From contig NC_091034.1 of NCBI RefSeq assembly GCF_041296385.1, positions 496,001 to 560,000 of the forward strand: a stretch of DNA of 64,000 nt, written 5' to 3'. Both the position numbers and the translations under genes were made by a program. The notes beneath the pieces are model-generated. The model ran no database searches, was not told the DNA's origin, and was given only the letters and a program-made list of their open reading frames with translations. The stretch comes from Aphelocoma coerulescens (Eukaryota > Chordata > Aves > Passeriformes > Corvidae). Below, piece after piece: positions 1 to 13,518 of this stretch. How positions within the stretch are numbered: position 1 is the stretch's first letter; every line of letters begins with the position of its first letter.

Positions 1-43
1 TGTCCAGAGCCAAGGGGATTAATGCTATTGAAGGAAAAAATGA

Positions 44-71
44 GATGATGATGATTATTATTGTTATTATT
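44..71. repeat. Trinucleotide-like GAT/ATT tract
   Basis: A short impure run of GAT and ATT/GTT triplets. Confidence 0.6.
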
Positions 72-3000
72 AACTTTTGCTCACATGGGAGTCCCTGTTC
101 TTCTGCAGTGAGAGTATGAGAGACTCAGGAGCCGGGAAGACATGCGAAAGCTGATTGTTCAGTGTAGATTTCAGCAACTCTTTACAAAGGAGCAGATCAG
201 GCCAAGCAACATAAAATGAAAATAATCAAAGTGGCAATCGGCTTATCCATAATAAAATTAATTCTTCATTATTTCATAGAAGCTGTATGGTGAAATTTTA
301 ACTGTTTTTGCTTGAGCACTGTTCTGTGCCTTAATGTTTCTTTCTCCTCTTGGCTGCTGGTCCCAACTCTGCGCCTGCCGTGCAGTAAACGACCTCGTGT
401 GGGTGTGTCCATAGCTCGGCTCATCTCAGGTTTCCAGCACCACTCAGAGGGTCCTAAAAAGTGCTCGGATTTTTCCATTCAAGAGCCCCTGCTTTCCTGG
501 ATGTGTACCAGCTTTTCTGTTAAGGAAGCAGGAGAGGATGAAGCCTGTGGGGTGTCTTTGAGTGGGATGAGGCTTTCCTCAGGTGGAGGGTTTTTTAACC
601 CTGGAAACAACAATAACAGTCAAAGCTTCACTGCCCCAATCCCTTCAATTAGGAGGAGATTCCTAAAGGATTTTTCTTTTTCAGGACGCTATTTTCTGTC
701 ATAACAGGGAATTTATTTTCTAGTAAATAGCAGAAAGTAACTCCCTGCTGTCTGTGGGATCATGCATGGATTGCTTTGGGATTTGCCATGGTACATATCA
801 GCCAGTGTTTAGACGTGTTGGCTTTTCCTTGGGTGCCATGGCAGCACCTCACCTCTCCTGTGATGGTTTCTGTGACCCCACCCGTGACAGAGATGGTCCT
901 TAAAGTAGTGCCATGTGGGCTTTTCCCCTCTGCCCTACAAGCCACAGTGTGCTTCCTGCTGCCACAGGGCTCTGTCACTGCAAGGTGTAGATCAAGATTA
1001 CATTTACCCACCAATTGGAAAACAGCCCTCTCTGTCCTTCCTCTGTGCACAGATCCTCACTTGGCCTCCCAAAAGCTTTTTGATTTCTTATTTTTACAGA
1101 AGGCCTTGTATGGGGTCACCGTGGTGGTTCAGGAGCGTCTCTGGGCACATTGGGTGTGAGTCAACCCAAATGGAAGTGTCCACTTAAACAGCAAGAGGAA
1201 AAAGCCTTTTTATGCAGCCAAGGCCAGATACTTCAGGCTGTGGCAAGTGTGATTAAATGAATTGGAATTCAAGATCTGGAGCTCCTTCTGGGGATTTCCA
1301 GTTGGGTTTCCCCTTCAAGACTGCTGTTGGTTATATCGGAATAGGGGAAAGATTAATAACCCGTGGGATGAAAGGGAAGAAAGTGTGTTACGTAAAAGTG
1401 AGGATGGCTGATGAAATAGCTGACCCTGCAAAATGCTTTCTCTGGGCTCTGTGCCCTTAAATATGGAGGAACACATCACAGGATGTGGATACAATCACTT
1501 GGTTATATTTAAAATATGGAGAGGCAGCATGCTTAATATTCCACTTAACTGGAGAAGCAACTTCTCAAGCAAACTCTGATCCATGACCCTAAGAAACCTC
1601 ACACAAATCCACAGGTAGTGCGTGCGGTTTATAAAAATTCAGACCTTTACTTGAGTAAATCTTGAAATCACGTGTATTTACTGTAAGTGATTCTATCATT
1701 GTCTGAATTGTCAATCCATTTAGTGAATGTGTGTGAGAAGTTCTGAACAGCTCAGCACACGTTAATTAATGGGGATGGTCTCTGAAGAGCGCTGTGGGTT
1801 AGCTGGGCTTGGATGCTTTGGAATTTTACAGCATCTCTTTTTCCTTAAGGAGAACTCAGTTATCTCTGCAGTTTTGCAAACTCCTTGTCTATGAGTCCTT
1901 AAAAATTCCTTTTTTAAGTAAAGAGACTCAGCCAAAGTGACACAGACTTAACCAAAGTGCTTTAGATTAAATGTGAATTTGCCTGGCTTTGATGGAGGTA
2001 GGTTTTTGGGGTTTTTTTTTACATTCTCATCATTTGTTGCTAAAAAAGTGATGATTTTGGGGGATTGGAGTGTTCAGGGGTGCAGGTCTGGCTGTGCCCA
2101 TACTCGGCACCAATTGCAGGAAACATCAGCCGATGTTACATAACAGGTACAGACTTGCACATCCATCCAAGGATATGGTTAGTGAAACTTCTGCTGGCAG
2201 AATTGGGGCAAAAATGCTGCAGGTATTCGTGATAAGCCCCTATTTTATTTTTTTAAAGGAGTATTGGGTTATAATCATAGGTGGAAAAGTTGTAAATCCA
2301 TCCCTTTTATTTGATATAATGCAAATATCCAGGTAGGACTTTGTCCAAACTTGGATGCAAACCTTAGAAATGCTCCTGAATTGCTGTTCCTGTACAATAT
2401 TTAAGGATTATATTTCAGCAATGTCCAGGGAAATGAAAAGTTACTTTACTGGTAGCAGCAGCATAACTGGACGGGAAATGGGGCGGGTGCTGTGCTGCTG
2501 TCTGATCCAGAGAAGCTTTTCCTCCCTTGGAAAATCAGGGCTGTGTTTGTGCTGCCCAGGTGAGTGCTGACCTCGGATACTCCTGGCTTACGTTAAAGCC
2601 ACTCGGTTGCATAAGTGGCTCTTACACCTCTCAGTTCTTGTGCCATCAAATGACACCATTTGCCCAGGAGAATCTTAGTGCGTCGTAACCTTGGCGTTTG
2701 CTGGGAAAATAGAGGAGCACGAAAAGTGAGATGACTCGGGAGAAATGGGAAGGGCGGGATACTTTTCATCTTAAAGCATTATGGAAGATTATGGAATAAG
2801 AGCTCTTTATGCAGATAGGGATGCGATAACTGTTGGAAAATTGTATTCAGTTAAATCTGCTTAAAAATCTACATCGCTCTGTATTTTTTGCTGTGCAGCA
2901 TGAGGATGCTTTTAATTGTTCCTGAATTTAAGAGGCTTTAATATCTCCAGTAAAACAGGCATAAAACTTCCACCTCCAGCATGGAGGTTCCCAGTGATGG

Positions 3001-6000
3001 TGTAAATGTCTATGTGCCTGACCCCTCTAGCGATGGATATGGTTCCTTGCTACACTGAGGACAAACGCCCCAAAATGCTTCCTGGTGATCTTTGTCCCTG
3101 TTCCTGTGGCTCTGTGAGGGAACTCCTGGTGTGATCTCCCCTGTCCTGGGAGCTTTCCCAAGAGCTGCACCCCATGGTAGTGCTGGTGAGCTGCTCCTTG
3201 GGATCCTGGACCTCAAAGCTGCCTCCCACCTCGAGGGACCCCCTCAGCTAAGGAAGGCATGGGCTCGGGATCCCAGATAACACCATCACTTCATCAGCTT
3301 AGAGCAGAGTGCAGCCAGTTGCACAAGCTGCTGCTGAATTACTCTTTCTCAAGCTGTGCCAGAAAACTTCCTGCGCTGAAGTAGCACGAGCTGGAAGCTC
3401 CTTCCTTAACAAGCAGTTTGTCCTCCAATACCAGCATTGCTTCCTCTGAGGACCTTCATACGAAATTATCACAAAAAAGAGGAAGCTGGCTGAGTAGCAG
3501 CCACATATCTCTGGTATTATGGGATGTTTTAAAAAGTCTTGTTCCTTGGTCACTTATGTAGGTAGATTATATATGGATTTACGTTGGACTCGAGCTTGGG
3601 AGCAGCCACAGGTTTGATGCTGTGGATGTACAGCAGCTTCTGGGCATAATTCTCGCATGGAAGAAGGCTAAATGACAATTATCTCCTGGTTTCATTGTAC
3701 AGGGATGAGGGAGGACTTCAGCCTTCTGTCTCTAGTTCCATTAGGCTAAAACCTTCATGAATTTTTGCTAAAGAACTTTATAGTTAAACGCAAATGGTCA
3801 CCTCGTCCCTCCCCTCTCTTCTGCTTTGAAGTCCTCAGATGGCTGGAGGGAACTGCCTGCATGGAGATATGTGCCCTGTAGCTCCTTGTGCCAGGTGGGA
3901 ATGCCCCATATCTTGAATTGCGAGACTTCATGCCTAGAGTTCAATGGTAGATTCCTTGATTTTACTTTTTTCTGGTGTTGACTGTTATTTTTTGCTTGTT
4001 ATGTCCATTAAAAAGATTCCCTGGGTGTAAATTAGTGCTCAATGCTCTACTTAGTGTCACTTCCTATAAATGCTGTTCCGCACTAAGGGGTAGGGGATAA
4101 TTCATGAGCTCCAGGCTGGACTCTGTTCATGATCTCTCCTCGCTCCCTGTTCCCAGTGCTGGTGATCTCCTTTCCCACGGCACTTAATCCCTAAGCCAGA
4201 AAAAGGAGCAATTTAAAGCCCCTCGCCTGGCAGATGACGTGAAATTGCAGCCTGACCCCTGCATAAACTTGTCTTCCCTTGGAATTCTGCCTTCCAAACA
4301 CCCTCCTGCATTACGGTCACCACTTGGGTCATACTGCACATGGTGTTTGGTCAGGGGGCTGTGAAGGGACAGATCCCAAAGGGACAGATCCCAGACACCC
4401 ATCACAGCTCAGCTTGTGACCGTAGCAGTTGGGTGTTGTTTTTAAACGATACTGGGAGCATTTGTAGGGGTGGAGCTGCAGGATTGGGACCCATCCCATA
4501 GAACAGGATGGGATCGTGCGCTGCTGGACACGGCTCTGGGTGGAAGGGTGCCCTTCCCAAAGTGTCTTTCCAAGGAAGGCAAGAGCTGACACATTCAAGG
4601 TGGTATGTAAAACATCTCCTGAAAGCTTCAGTGTGCTAATGAACTAATGGCACTGAAATGAATTGCTAATTAAAGAATTAGAAGCCTTCAAATCAGGTAG
4701 TAGCATAGAGAACAATCTCAGTGTTGAAGGGAAGCAGAGGGAAATCTGTTCTCAGATAAAGTGTTGCTTTTCCCACATATTTCCTTTTTTTTTCTTTAGT
4801 AAATGCATGACAAGTTTTGTGTCCTGTCCTGGGGCCCGTATTGGCTTGAGGCTCAAGTGGTCCTTGTGGTGTCTGTGTTGGTTCTTGCTCATTTGCTCTG
4901 CACCACTTCTCTTCACCTACACAGACTCCATCCCTCAGGAATGAGCCGCATCCTACCGAGATTCACCTCCCTGCCATCTCACATGAAGGACTAAAATAAT
5001 CCTGGAGAATCACAGGGCTCCTTGTGACTCCAGCTGGTGTGAACACGCCCATTGCTTTACTTCCTTCCTCATAGCTTGAGAATCCACTGTGGCCCCTCGG
5101 GGCCGTTCTCCTGGCTCCAACACGACTGTCGTGGAGGTGTGCAAACATGAGGAAGCAGGGAAAAAGGGAAGAGCATGGTGTGTAGGAAGAGCCTGGTGCG
5201 TAGCCATACCCAGTCCCTCCTCTGGAATGCAAAAGGGGCAAAGCCACAGAGCAGGATGGGGAGTTCTGCCCCGGCTGGGACAGGCACCGGCCTCTGGTTC
5301 ACAGTGTGGATTTTGGGATGTTCTGGGGGTGCTTTCATGGATGTGGTTTCATGTTGGGATGAGAGATGTCCCTCTGAGCTGCAGTGGGAAGAGTGGATCT
5401 GCCTTTGCTGACTGGGCTGTCTTTACCCTGGTCTCAGAAGTGATGATCATGTGAGCCTTGGGTGATTTAAATCAGCTCATGGAATCCACGGAAAACTTCA
5501 CCCAGCCAGGAAAGAAAAATAGTTTTCTCTTGAATCACCAGGCTGAGCTGGTTCACCAAGGAATCTTGTGATCCTTAGTCCATTCTGAGGGACATTATTC
5601 CTTGCTGAGGGAGGTGGCAGAAGCTGTGGGTGCCAATGTTGGGCACCCGGGTTGGTTTGGGATCCCATGAAAGCTGATCCCAGTGCCTGTGGCAGGGGCT
5701 AGGGAAGCACTGTGCCCTCAGGGAACCATGCCTTTGTTTTCTTCCCTTTTCCCAGGGAAACTGGGGCTACCCCATGACCTGGAATTATTCCCCCTTGCCC
5801 CTGTAATTAACAGTGCTCCAGAAGGTTTCTAAGGGGCACTCCATGGAGGTGGGGGGTGCAAGGGGAAGATCATCTTTTAGATCTAGTTGCAGCACCTTTG
5901 AAGTCTCTGTTTCTTTCCCCACCTGGCCACCCAGGCATGGATTGATGGAGGAATTGCAGGATGGAGGACTTGGGCTTTTTCCCAGCTTTTTCTGCTTCTG

Positions 6001-6097
6001 ATCCAGGATTGCCCCTTGTGTTTTGAAGGCATGCGATGTGCAATGTAAGAGCCATGTAAAATAGTAACAGCCACTGACTTAAGTCACTTGCACGATA

Positions 6098-6142
6098 AAT
6101 TATTATTGTTGTTGTTATTATTATAATTAGTATTATTTATTT
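6098..6142. repeat. Impure ATT/GTT trinucleotide tract
   Basis: TTATTATTGTTGTTGTTATT continues into further ATT-like triplets, a short degenerate microsatellite. Confidence 0.7.
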
Positions 6143-6509
6143 ACTTTCATTTTACTTGAATAGACAGATGAGATTTTTTTTGTGTTGGAAGGGCAGCAAG
6201 GTGAGGTGTTGGTGTAGAGGTAGGCAGTCTGCTGGCTGACACTAAAAGGGATTTTATTTTTGTCAGGGCCACAAAAATAAGTATTTGGGTAGCAGGGGAG
6301 CTTCGGAGCTTTGTCTCATTTCAGGGAATAGCAGGGGTGTAATAGCTGCATAAAAATCTTCTAATTAAAAGAAGCAGCTGAGCTATTTAGGCTTGTGAAC
6401 TGCCACTAAAATGCTAATTATTTCGGAATGTGAGGATGTCTGGAAAAGTTTCTTCATCAGGAATCATGAAGGTTTCTTGTGTTTGAATGAAGTTCTTGGG
6501 TTATATAGA

Positions 6510-6566
6510 AGCCAAACATGGTTTGGGCTGGGAGGGGCCTTAAATCTCATCCAGTCCCACCCCCTG
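6510..6566 (-). mobile_element. CR1 3' end fragment, antisense
   Basis: A 57-bp piece (tggtttgggctgggaggggc, then cttaaatctcatccagtccc) is the reverse complement of the CR1 3' end. It directly abuts a sense CR1 fragment, so it is either part of a nested pair or a rearranged copy. Confidence 0.75.
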
Positions 6567-6845
6567 CCAGCGAACAAGGGACAGGATGAGAGGAAATGGC
6601 TTCAGGTTGAGCCAGGGGAGGTTCAGGTTCGATATTGGGAAAATCTCTTCACTGAAAGGGTGGTCAGGCACTGGCACAGGCTGCTCTGGGCAGTGGTGGA
6701 GTCCCCAGTCCTGGAAGTGTTCAATAAACGTGTGGATGTGGCACCTGGGGACATGGTTAGTGGTGAACATGGCAGTGCCGGGTTAATGGTTGGACCTCAT
6801 CATCTTGGAGGACTCTTCCAACCTTAATGATTCCATGAATCTGAT
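6567..6845 (+). mobile_element. CR1 LINE 3' fragment, sense
   Basis: The copy runs from the gggacaggatgagaggaaatgg region through ggatgtggcacctgggg to ttccaaccttaatgattcc. It is 5'-truncated, non-coding and diverged. Confidence 0.9.
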
Positions 6846-7354
6846 GTTTAGGATCACCAGGTTATGTTCAGATCTGCCTCAGCAGCTCTCTGGGGTTACT
6901 GCATCCCTGCAGTCCTATGCAGGGATGTGCTTAGGCAATCTGCACCAGGAGCATTTTATGGGGGAGCCTTCCCCCAGGTGACAGCTTAATCCTCCACCTC
7001 CTCTCCATCCATGCCTGCAGGATCCTGCCCTTTGGATTACACCTTCCTGACAGTAATTTTCCTCTGATGCCACCTGATGACTTGTAGGTGCCATCGGTGC
7101 TTACCCCTTGCCCTCAGGAGCCTTGGGAGCAGAGGCTTGTCTGTTCTCTCTTTTCTGCTAGGAGCTGCCCAGGGATAGCTCTGAGAGCATCCAGCTGCTG
7201 TAGATGCTTTTTTTCCCAATTAACTTGTCCCCTGATAGGAACTTAGGGCTGGATTTGGAGTTTTAAAAGCAAAAATGAAAGGTCTGGGAGGAGGGACTGA
7301 GTGATGGGAAGTTGCGTCGTAAGGAGGGAACAGCTTAAAAGCTGATTTCATCAG

Positions 7355-7627
7355 GAGCTGTAGTGATGGGATGAGGAGTTACGGGTTCAAACTGAAAGAG
7401 GAGAAATTTAGGTTAGATAAATAGAAGAAATACCTCCCTGTGAGGGTGGTGAGGCCCTGGCACAGGGTGCCCAGAGAAGCTGTGGCTGCCCCATCCCTGG
7501 AAGTGTCCAAGGCCATGTTGGACGGGGCTTGGAGCAACCAAGATTGTGGAAGGTGTCCCTGCCCGTGGCAGGGGGTGGGACTGGGTGATCTTTAAGGTCC
7601 CTTCCAACCCAAACCGTTCTATGATTT
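7355..7627 (+). mobile_element. CR1 LINE 3' fragment, sense
   Basis: The copy contains gaggccctggcacagggtgc, the central ggaagtgtccaaggc, and the 3' end ggtcccttccaacccaaacc followed by gttctatgattt. It is 5'-truncated. Confidence 0.92.
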
Positions 7628-9753
7628 CCTTTCCCATCCTTGTCCTGCTGCTTTGGAAGCCTCAGTGGTTTCTTGACCCACAGACTTCCCAGACAACTGG
7701 AAGTGGGTTCTCCAAGAAGGTCACCCCAGTTGTGGTAGCAGGGTGACAAATACCTTCCCTAGGGCATGTTGGATGTGATTTATTCCCACACTTGGCTGGT
7801 GCCTGGGAACATGTAGGTCTCCTGAAACAACAACAGGGAGAGGCAGGTTTTCTTTCCCTGCTTTTATATACCTGTGAATCACCTGTAAATGTGCATTTAC
7901 ACATTGTAGGATCCTTACAAACACACTCTGAGTGCTCTGGCCCTGTGTTTTGATCACTTGGTACTTGTTTTAAGAAATAAGGAAATGATGTCTTGGTGTA
8001 AGATGACAAACAAAAATCCAGGTTTGCCTTTAGTATGTGGATGTAAAGAGCACCAACATCAAAATCCTTCATTCCCACACCTTGGCTCCCTCCTTGGGCA
8101 GAAAGCTGAGAGCAGCACAGCTCCAGCAGAGATCTGGAGTCATTTAATGGAATTTTAGGAGACATTGCCCTTTATCACATGGCATGAGCCCAGCTTCCTG
8201 GCATTGCCCTGCCTGGGACTTTTGGACTCTGTTTTTTGGGGCCAAGCTGTTCTGAGCTGGCTGGGTGTGCGTGCTGCTGGCGTAACACAGCTCTGCTTCC
8301 AATTCTTTGGGTGCATTTTGGAGTACAGGCCTCATCTGGAATATCTCCATGGGTTGTTGGCCCACCAAAGTCCTCCCTAACTTAGAGTCGGTTCTCCAGA
8401 ACTCAGTGGAGTCTCCAGAGCTCACCTTGTTAAGCCTTTTTTCCCCACCTCAATATTTTGGGCTGTTTATAAGGTGCCTGGCCGGGGGTCTGGCTATAGA
8501 TCCGTGAGGAATCACTCGGAGCAGGAGGGACTGTTGGAAGACAAGTGGGGCTGCTCCAGGTTCCTGAGCATTGCCTGTTTCCTGCAGCCTAATGGGAGTT
8601 TCAATTAACATGGACAAGTACAATCATAAATAAGCCTCCTAAAATTAAGTGGAATTTTAGGGCTACATCGGTACTTTTCCCATGATGCCGTCGCCTCTCC
8701 GTGGCAATGCCATGATTTCCAGCTGAAGGGAGCTGATGATATGTATTGACTTTTTTATCTCTTAGAAGAGTCCATATATTTTGAGAATAAAATGTGAATT
8801 GAAAAAATTTGGAAGTGGCTGGTGTTTTATGGAGGGAAGAGGACAAGTCAGCTGGTGAGAAGTTGTCTGTAGCTGAGCAAGAGATGCTCTCCTGGTGCAC
8901 TGTTCACCTTGTTACTTGAGCTGGCACAGGCACAACCCAGGGAGCCTCTGTGGCTTTTTTTTGGTAATTACTAATATTTCACAGCTTGGTTCAAACCTGG
9001 ATTTAACCTTATTCAGGCTGTGCTGTGAAAACCCACTTCTGGGAATGTTAAAAATACACCTCAAAGTTCACAGTTACAGAAATATTCCGTGCGTCGCCTC
9101 CAGACCCGTCCCCCACCCACCAACACCCCGCTTCAAGGAAAATCCCAGCAGGATTAGCAGAGTTTAGACACAGTTTCTTCCACCCCAAACAACCTTTCCA
9201 GGTCTCAGCTGAAAACAGCCAGTTTGCCTCCATGCTGAGGTTGCACTGGAGGGAGACAGAGACGAACTAACAAAATCAGGTTGCCCTTAGAAACCCATTT
9301 GTATTGGGCAGAAGGATTGATTTGGGGTTTGTGGCATTTGCTGGGGCCCAGGTCTTGCCAGCCCCCGGAGCTGCGCCGGGAGGAGCCGTGCAGGGTGAGG
9401 CCAGGTCTGGGGTGATTTATTGCGGGTGAGCTGTCTCAGTGCTGGTTAATTCAGAGATGCAAAACTGAGCCTGGAAGTAATGAGCTCTGGCTAATTAGGT
9501 GCTTGTCTGCAGGTGGAACTATTGCAGCTGGTGCTCCCAATATTGCTGGTCTATATTTGGAAGCATCTTGGAATCAGTGGGATGCTGGGAATACAGATCA
9601 TTTGCAACAAAGGGGTTTTTTTCTGTTATCTTCCCCCTAGCCCCCAGCTTTCCTCTGGCATTCCCGTTTGGCTTGACTGTGAGATTATCATATGTGGACC
9701 AAAGTCAGAAGGGAAAGGATGAGGGGAAAGGGGCTTTATATACAGACAGATAC

Positions 9754-10030
9754 TGACAGGACAAAGAGGAATGGCCTCCCACTGCCAGAGGGCCGGAATT
9801 GATGGGATACTGGGCAGAAACTCTTCCCTGTGAGGGTGGGGAGGCCCTGGCACAGGGTGCCCAGAGCAGCTGTAGCTGCCCCTGGATCCCTGCAAGTGCC
9901 CAAGGCCAGGTTGGACGGGGCTTGGAGCAACCTGGGATAGTGGAAGGTGTCCCTGCCCATGGCACAGGGTTGGACTGGATGGGCTTTGAGGACCCTCAGA
10001 ACCCAAATCAGTTTGGGATCCTGGGATATT
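9754..10030 (+). mobile_element. CR1 LINE 3' fragment, sense
   Basis: It runs from tgacaggacaaagaggaatgg to a degraded 3' end (gaccctcagaacccaaatca). It belongs to the same broad type as the 7355 copy. Confidence 0.9.
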
Positions 10031-12837
10031 TTGTGGAATGGAGATTTAAGGGGATGTGGGTTGGAGGATTCGGAGACGTGCTCGGGTACAAACAGGACGT
10101 GTGCTGTGGCTGTGGCTGCTGCAGTGGCTGCTCGGGCAGAAGGGCTGGGGATGTGCCAGGTGGGCTCTTCGGCCGCGCTGTCGGACGTGCCAGCGCCGCA
10201 TCCGCAGATTCCCAAAACATGTCGGGACTCCCGAAGGGAGAGGAGCTGGAGTCTGAATAGCAGCAGGATGCTGGGGGAAGGAGAGGGACAGCACGCTGTT
10301 CAGTGAGCATTTGAAGGTCACATTTTCCTTTCAAGCTGCAATTTTCGGCCCTGGAAAGCTTGTCTTCTGACAGGCATTGAGGTGAGATTTGTGTGCCCCT
10401 TTTCTTTGGGAAACTCTCCCTGTTCCCATTCAGCTCTGTGCAAGCGCAGCTCAGGGGACATTGTGTGGCAGACAGCAGGGAAAGGCAGTGTTTGGGATTA
10501 TTTGGAAGCTGATGCTGAGATTAATGATACATAATTAGGTAAAAAGCTCAAGATGTATTTCGAGGCAAGTTTTGTTAGGAAGAGAGTGCTCACTTAGAGC
10601 ATGGCATAAGCTGGGATAAGCAGGGAAAGCCTCACTGTAACATTTGGATCCAGACGGAGCTTGGGGGAGGATGGTTTAATGAGGAGCACTTAATGCAGAG
10701 GGATGGACAGGATGATAACTTCCAGTTATCATCTCAGAGTTCATCTGGGGAGCAAAGAACGGGTCCTGCAGTCGGGGATTTTGAACGAGGCAATAAAGGA
10801 GTGGTGAAACATCAACAATATTTATGTAGGTGCCTTTCTGGTACAAAAGGAGAAGATAAATACCTTATTTAAGGTTTTGTTCCAAGTATAAAATAGCCCA
10901 TAAACAAGAACTTAAAAGAGAATTCAGTGATGCAGTTTAATACACAAAATACATGAAGGATTAAAGAGGTTGTTTGTACAAACACTTCATTGATCCACTT
11001 TCAATTTATATGTCTGATAAATGGCTGTTGGACTGTGAACATTGACTACACATGTGGCACTAAGGAGCTTTATACCGGGCCATAAAATGTTGAAACAAGC
11101 TTAATAATGTCTTTTGCCATCGGATCCTTCTGGGGATAAGTTGTTTGGAAAGTGGTGGACCCTGGAGGTTTGCTTCTCTTCACAGGAATGATGTACTGCT
11201 CTTTTAGAAATCTCAGTACTTTTAAACCATGAACCCCATTTTTGCCACTTTGCAAACACTTTTTATTGTGTTCCTCTCTTTTTAAAACATTTGACTTGCC
11301 AGAAACAGTCCTTAGATCAGAATTAAGTATTGGTGTAAAGCTGCCGTGGGCTTTTAAGGAATTCCTCACCTGCAGCTCTTAATACGTGACCACATTCCTG
11401 AGTGCTCATGCCAGCAAAAAGTTGTATTTTATTTTTCCCTGGTATAATAACAATAAACACCGAGCACTGAAACACCAGTGCTCCATTGGGGCTTGACCTG
11501 TGGTATAGTCAGGGCTCAGAATTGTGCTTTGTTTTGACATCCCATCACGTTGTGCAAGAGCAGTTGCATCCAGCTGACAAAACGGAAGTAAAAGCACTCT
11601 TTTCATACAGAGGCCACCTCATTCCTTTGAGATTCAGCCAAAAGGGCTGATCCCCTTGTCAGGAATCCACTAGCAAAAAAAAGCCCTGAACAGACAAGAA
11701 ACCCCACCCAAACACACCCTGAAATGAAACATGATCTCTGCAAGGATGGGAGATGGCATATGTCATTGGATGGAGGAAGGGAAACGGTTAGAGAGGGTCA
11801 GCATTTTATTAGGTGGGGTCTTTAAATGTTTTCCAAGGTCCTTGAATTATGTTGGTCTTGATTTTTGTAATATTAATTGTCTGTCATCTGTTAACGAGCA
11901 AGAGTGGCTCAGCTGTGAAGGGTCAGGCTGCTCGAGTCCTGTAAGAGCTGAAAACGTGTAGGTGGCAGGGAATGGGGGAAATCAGCGTGGGCCTCTGTAA
12001 TTAGGGGCTGGATTCTGCAGATACACAGGAGGATTGGATTATGGTCACCCCAGCAACATCAGTCCTGCCTTTCTCTAAGTTTGGAGTTACTTGCTTTGTA
12101 ACCTGACTTTTATTTTTCTTTGGAAGAAGTCAGTTTGGTTGTCATATTTCAGCATGGAGAGATGACAACACTATTTTGATCTTATATATTTTAATTTTTC
12201 CCATGTGATGTGTCACTTGGTGAAGTTTGCTTTGGGATTTTGTTATTGTTTTGTTTTTTAAAGGCTGTAGTTTGCTTTGCCAGCATTCCTTCCTCGGGCT
12301 TCTGAAATGTGATCTGTCGAAAGAGGAATTGGTTTTGAAGGGAAAATTGATTGCTGAAGTAGTTGCTAAGTAAAGGGGTTCGTGGTGCTGTATTTGGGAG
12401 TAGCAAGATGAAAGCTGAGGAGAAACAAGCTGCAAAATTTCCTGCTGAGGAGTTTGTGCTGTGATTTAATTCTCCTTCTGATAGGGAGCACTGATGCTTT
12501 CTGAGCTCCTCATTCATTGCTGTGCAGCTTTCCAACCACTCCATGCTGTGGGGGAGTTCATCTTTTTCCCTTATCCTTTCCTTTATAAGCTTGGCTTGAT
12601 TATTATCCCCTATCAACTTGCTAAGAGGAGCATGATGCTGCCTCCCATCCCTTTTCCGCTGCACGCACAGCACAAAAATCGGGGAAGCAGCGAGATTTCA
12701 GTGGCATTGAAGTGTTTGGGCACCAAACCCCACCGAGACCTCGCTGAGTCCCCTCTTGTGCTGCCTCTTTAAGAGCTCAAGCTCTGCCTGCACGGGGATG
12801 GGCAGGAAGAGCTCAGGAGCCAGCCTGGCGTGGCACG

Positions 12838-12919
12838 GATGGGATGTGGCTGTGATGGGATGTGGCTGTGATGGGATGTGGCTGTGATAGGATGTGGCTG
12901 TGATGGGATGTGGCCGTGG
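12838..12919. repeat. 16-bp tandem repeat, about five units
   Basis: The unit GATGGGATGTGGCTGT is repeated head to tail about five times, with single substitutions (GATAGG in unit 4, GGCCGT at the end). It lies 40 bp before a second, unrelated tandem array. Confidence 0.9.
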
Positions 12920-12960
12920 GCTTTGCTGATGGATGCTGGGACAGGACCCAGCACTGAGCC

Positions 12961-13518
12961 GGCTCACAGCCAGAGCTCTCTGGGATCTCACAGCCAGAGC
13001 TCTCTGGGATCTCACAGCCAGAGCTCTCTGGGATCTCACAGCCAGAGCTCTCTGGGATCTCACTGCCAGAGCTCTCCAGGATCTCACAGCCAGAGCTCTC
13101 TGAGATCTCACAGCCAGAGCTCTCTGAGATCTCACTGCCAGAGCTCTCCGGGATCTCACTGATGGCTCTTCAGGATCTCACTGCCAGAGCTCTCTGAGAT
13201 CTCACTGCCAGAGCTCTCCAGGATCTCACTGACAGCTCTCCAGGATCTCACTGACAGCTCTCCGGGATCTCACTGCCAGAGCTCTCCAGGATCTCACTGA
13301 CAGCTCTCCGGGATCTCATTGACAGCTCTCTGGGATCTCACTGCCAGAGCTCTCCAGGATCTCACTGACAGCTCTCCAGGATCTCACTGACAGCTCTCTG
13401 GGATCTCACTGACAGCTCTCTGGGATCTCACTGCCAGAGCTCTCCGGGATCTCACTGCCAGAGCTCTCTGGGTTCTCACTGCTGGAGCTCCCTGGATCTC
13501 GCTGCTGGAGCTCTCTGG
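12961..13518. repeat. Minisatellite, 22/24-bp units, about 24 copies
   Basis: The 24-bp unit is close to CAGAGCTCTCTGGGATCTCA followed by CAGC. A 22-bp form (GACAGCTCTCCAGGATCTCACT) is interspersed in the second half. Variants alternate at fixed sites (TGGG/CAGG/TGAG/CGGG; CACAGC/CACTGC/CACTGA), which suggests unequal exchange between related units. The 24-bp form is a multiple of three, so long open frames appear on both strands (ALAVRSQR-type repeats); these are by-products and not genes. Confidence 0.92.

Noticed and set aside
2420..2560. Possible 141-nt exon between tatatttcag and cccag|gtgagt
   Set aside because: The splice sites are passable, but the peptide resembles nothing known and does not give the phase needed before the 18330 exon.
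12698..13162. Repetitive open frames on both strands (ALAVRSQR-like and SQSSLGSH-like)
   Set aside because: They are the direct reading of a 24-bp minisatellite, a multiple of three, with no start context or splice support.
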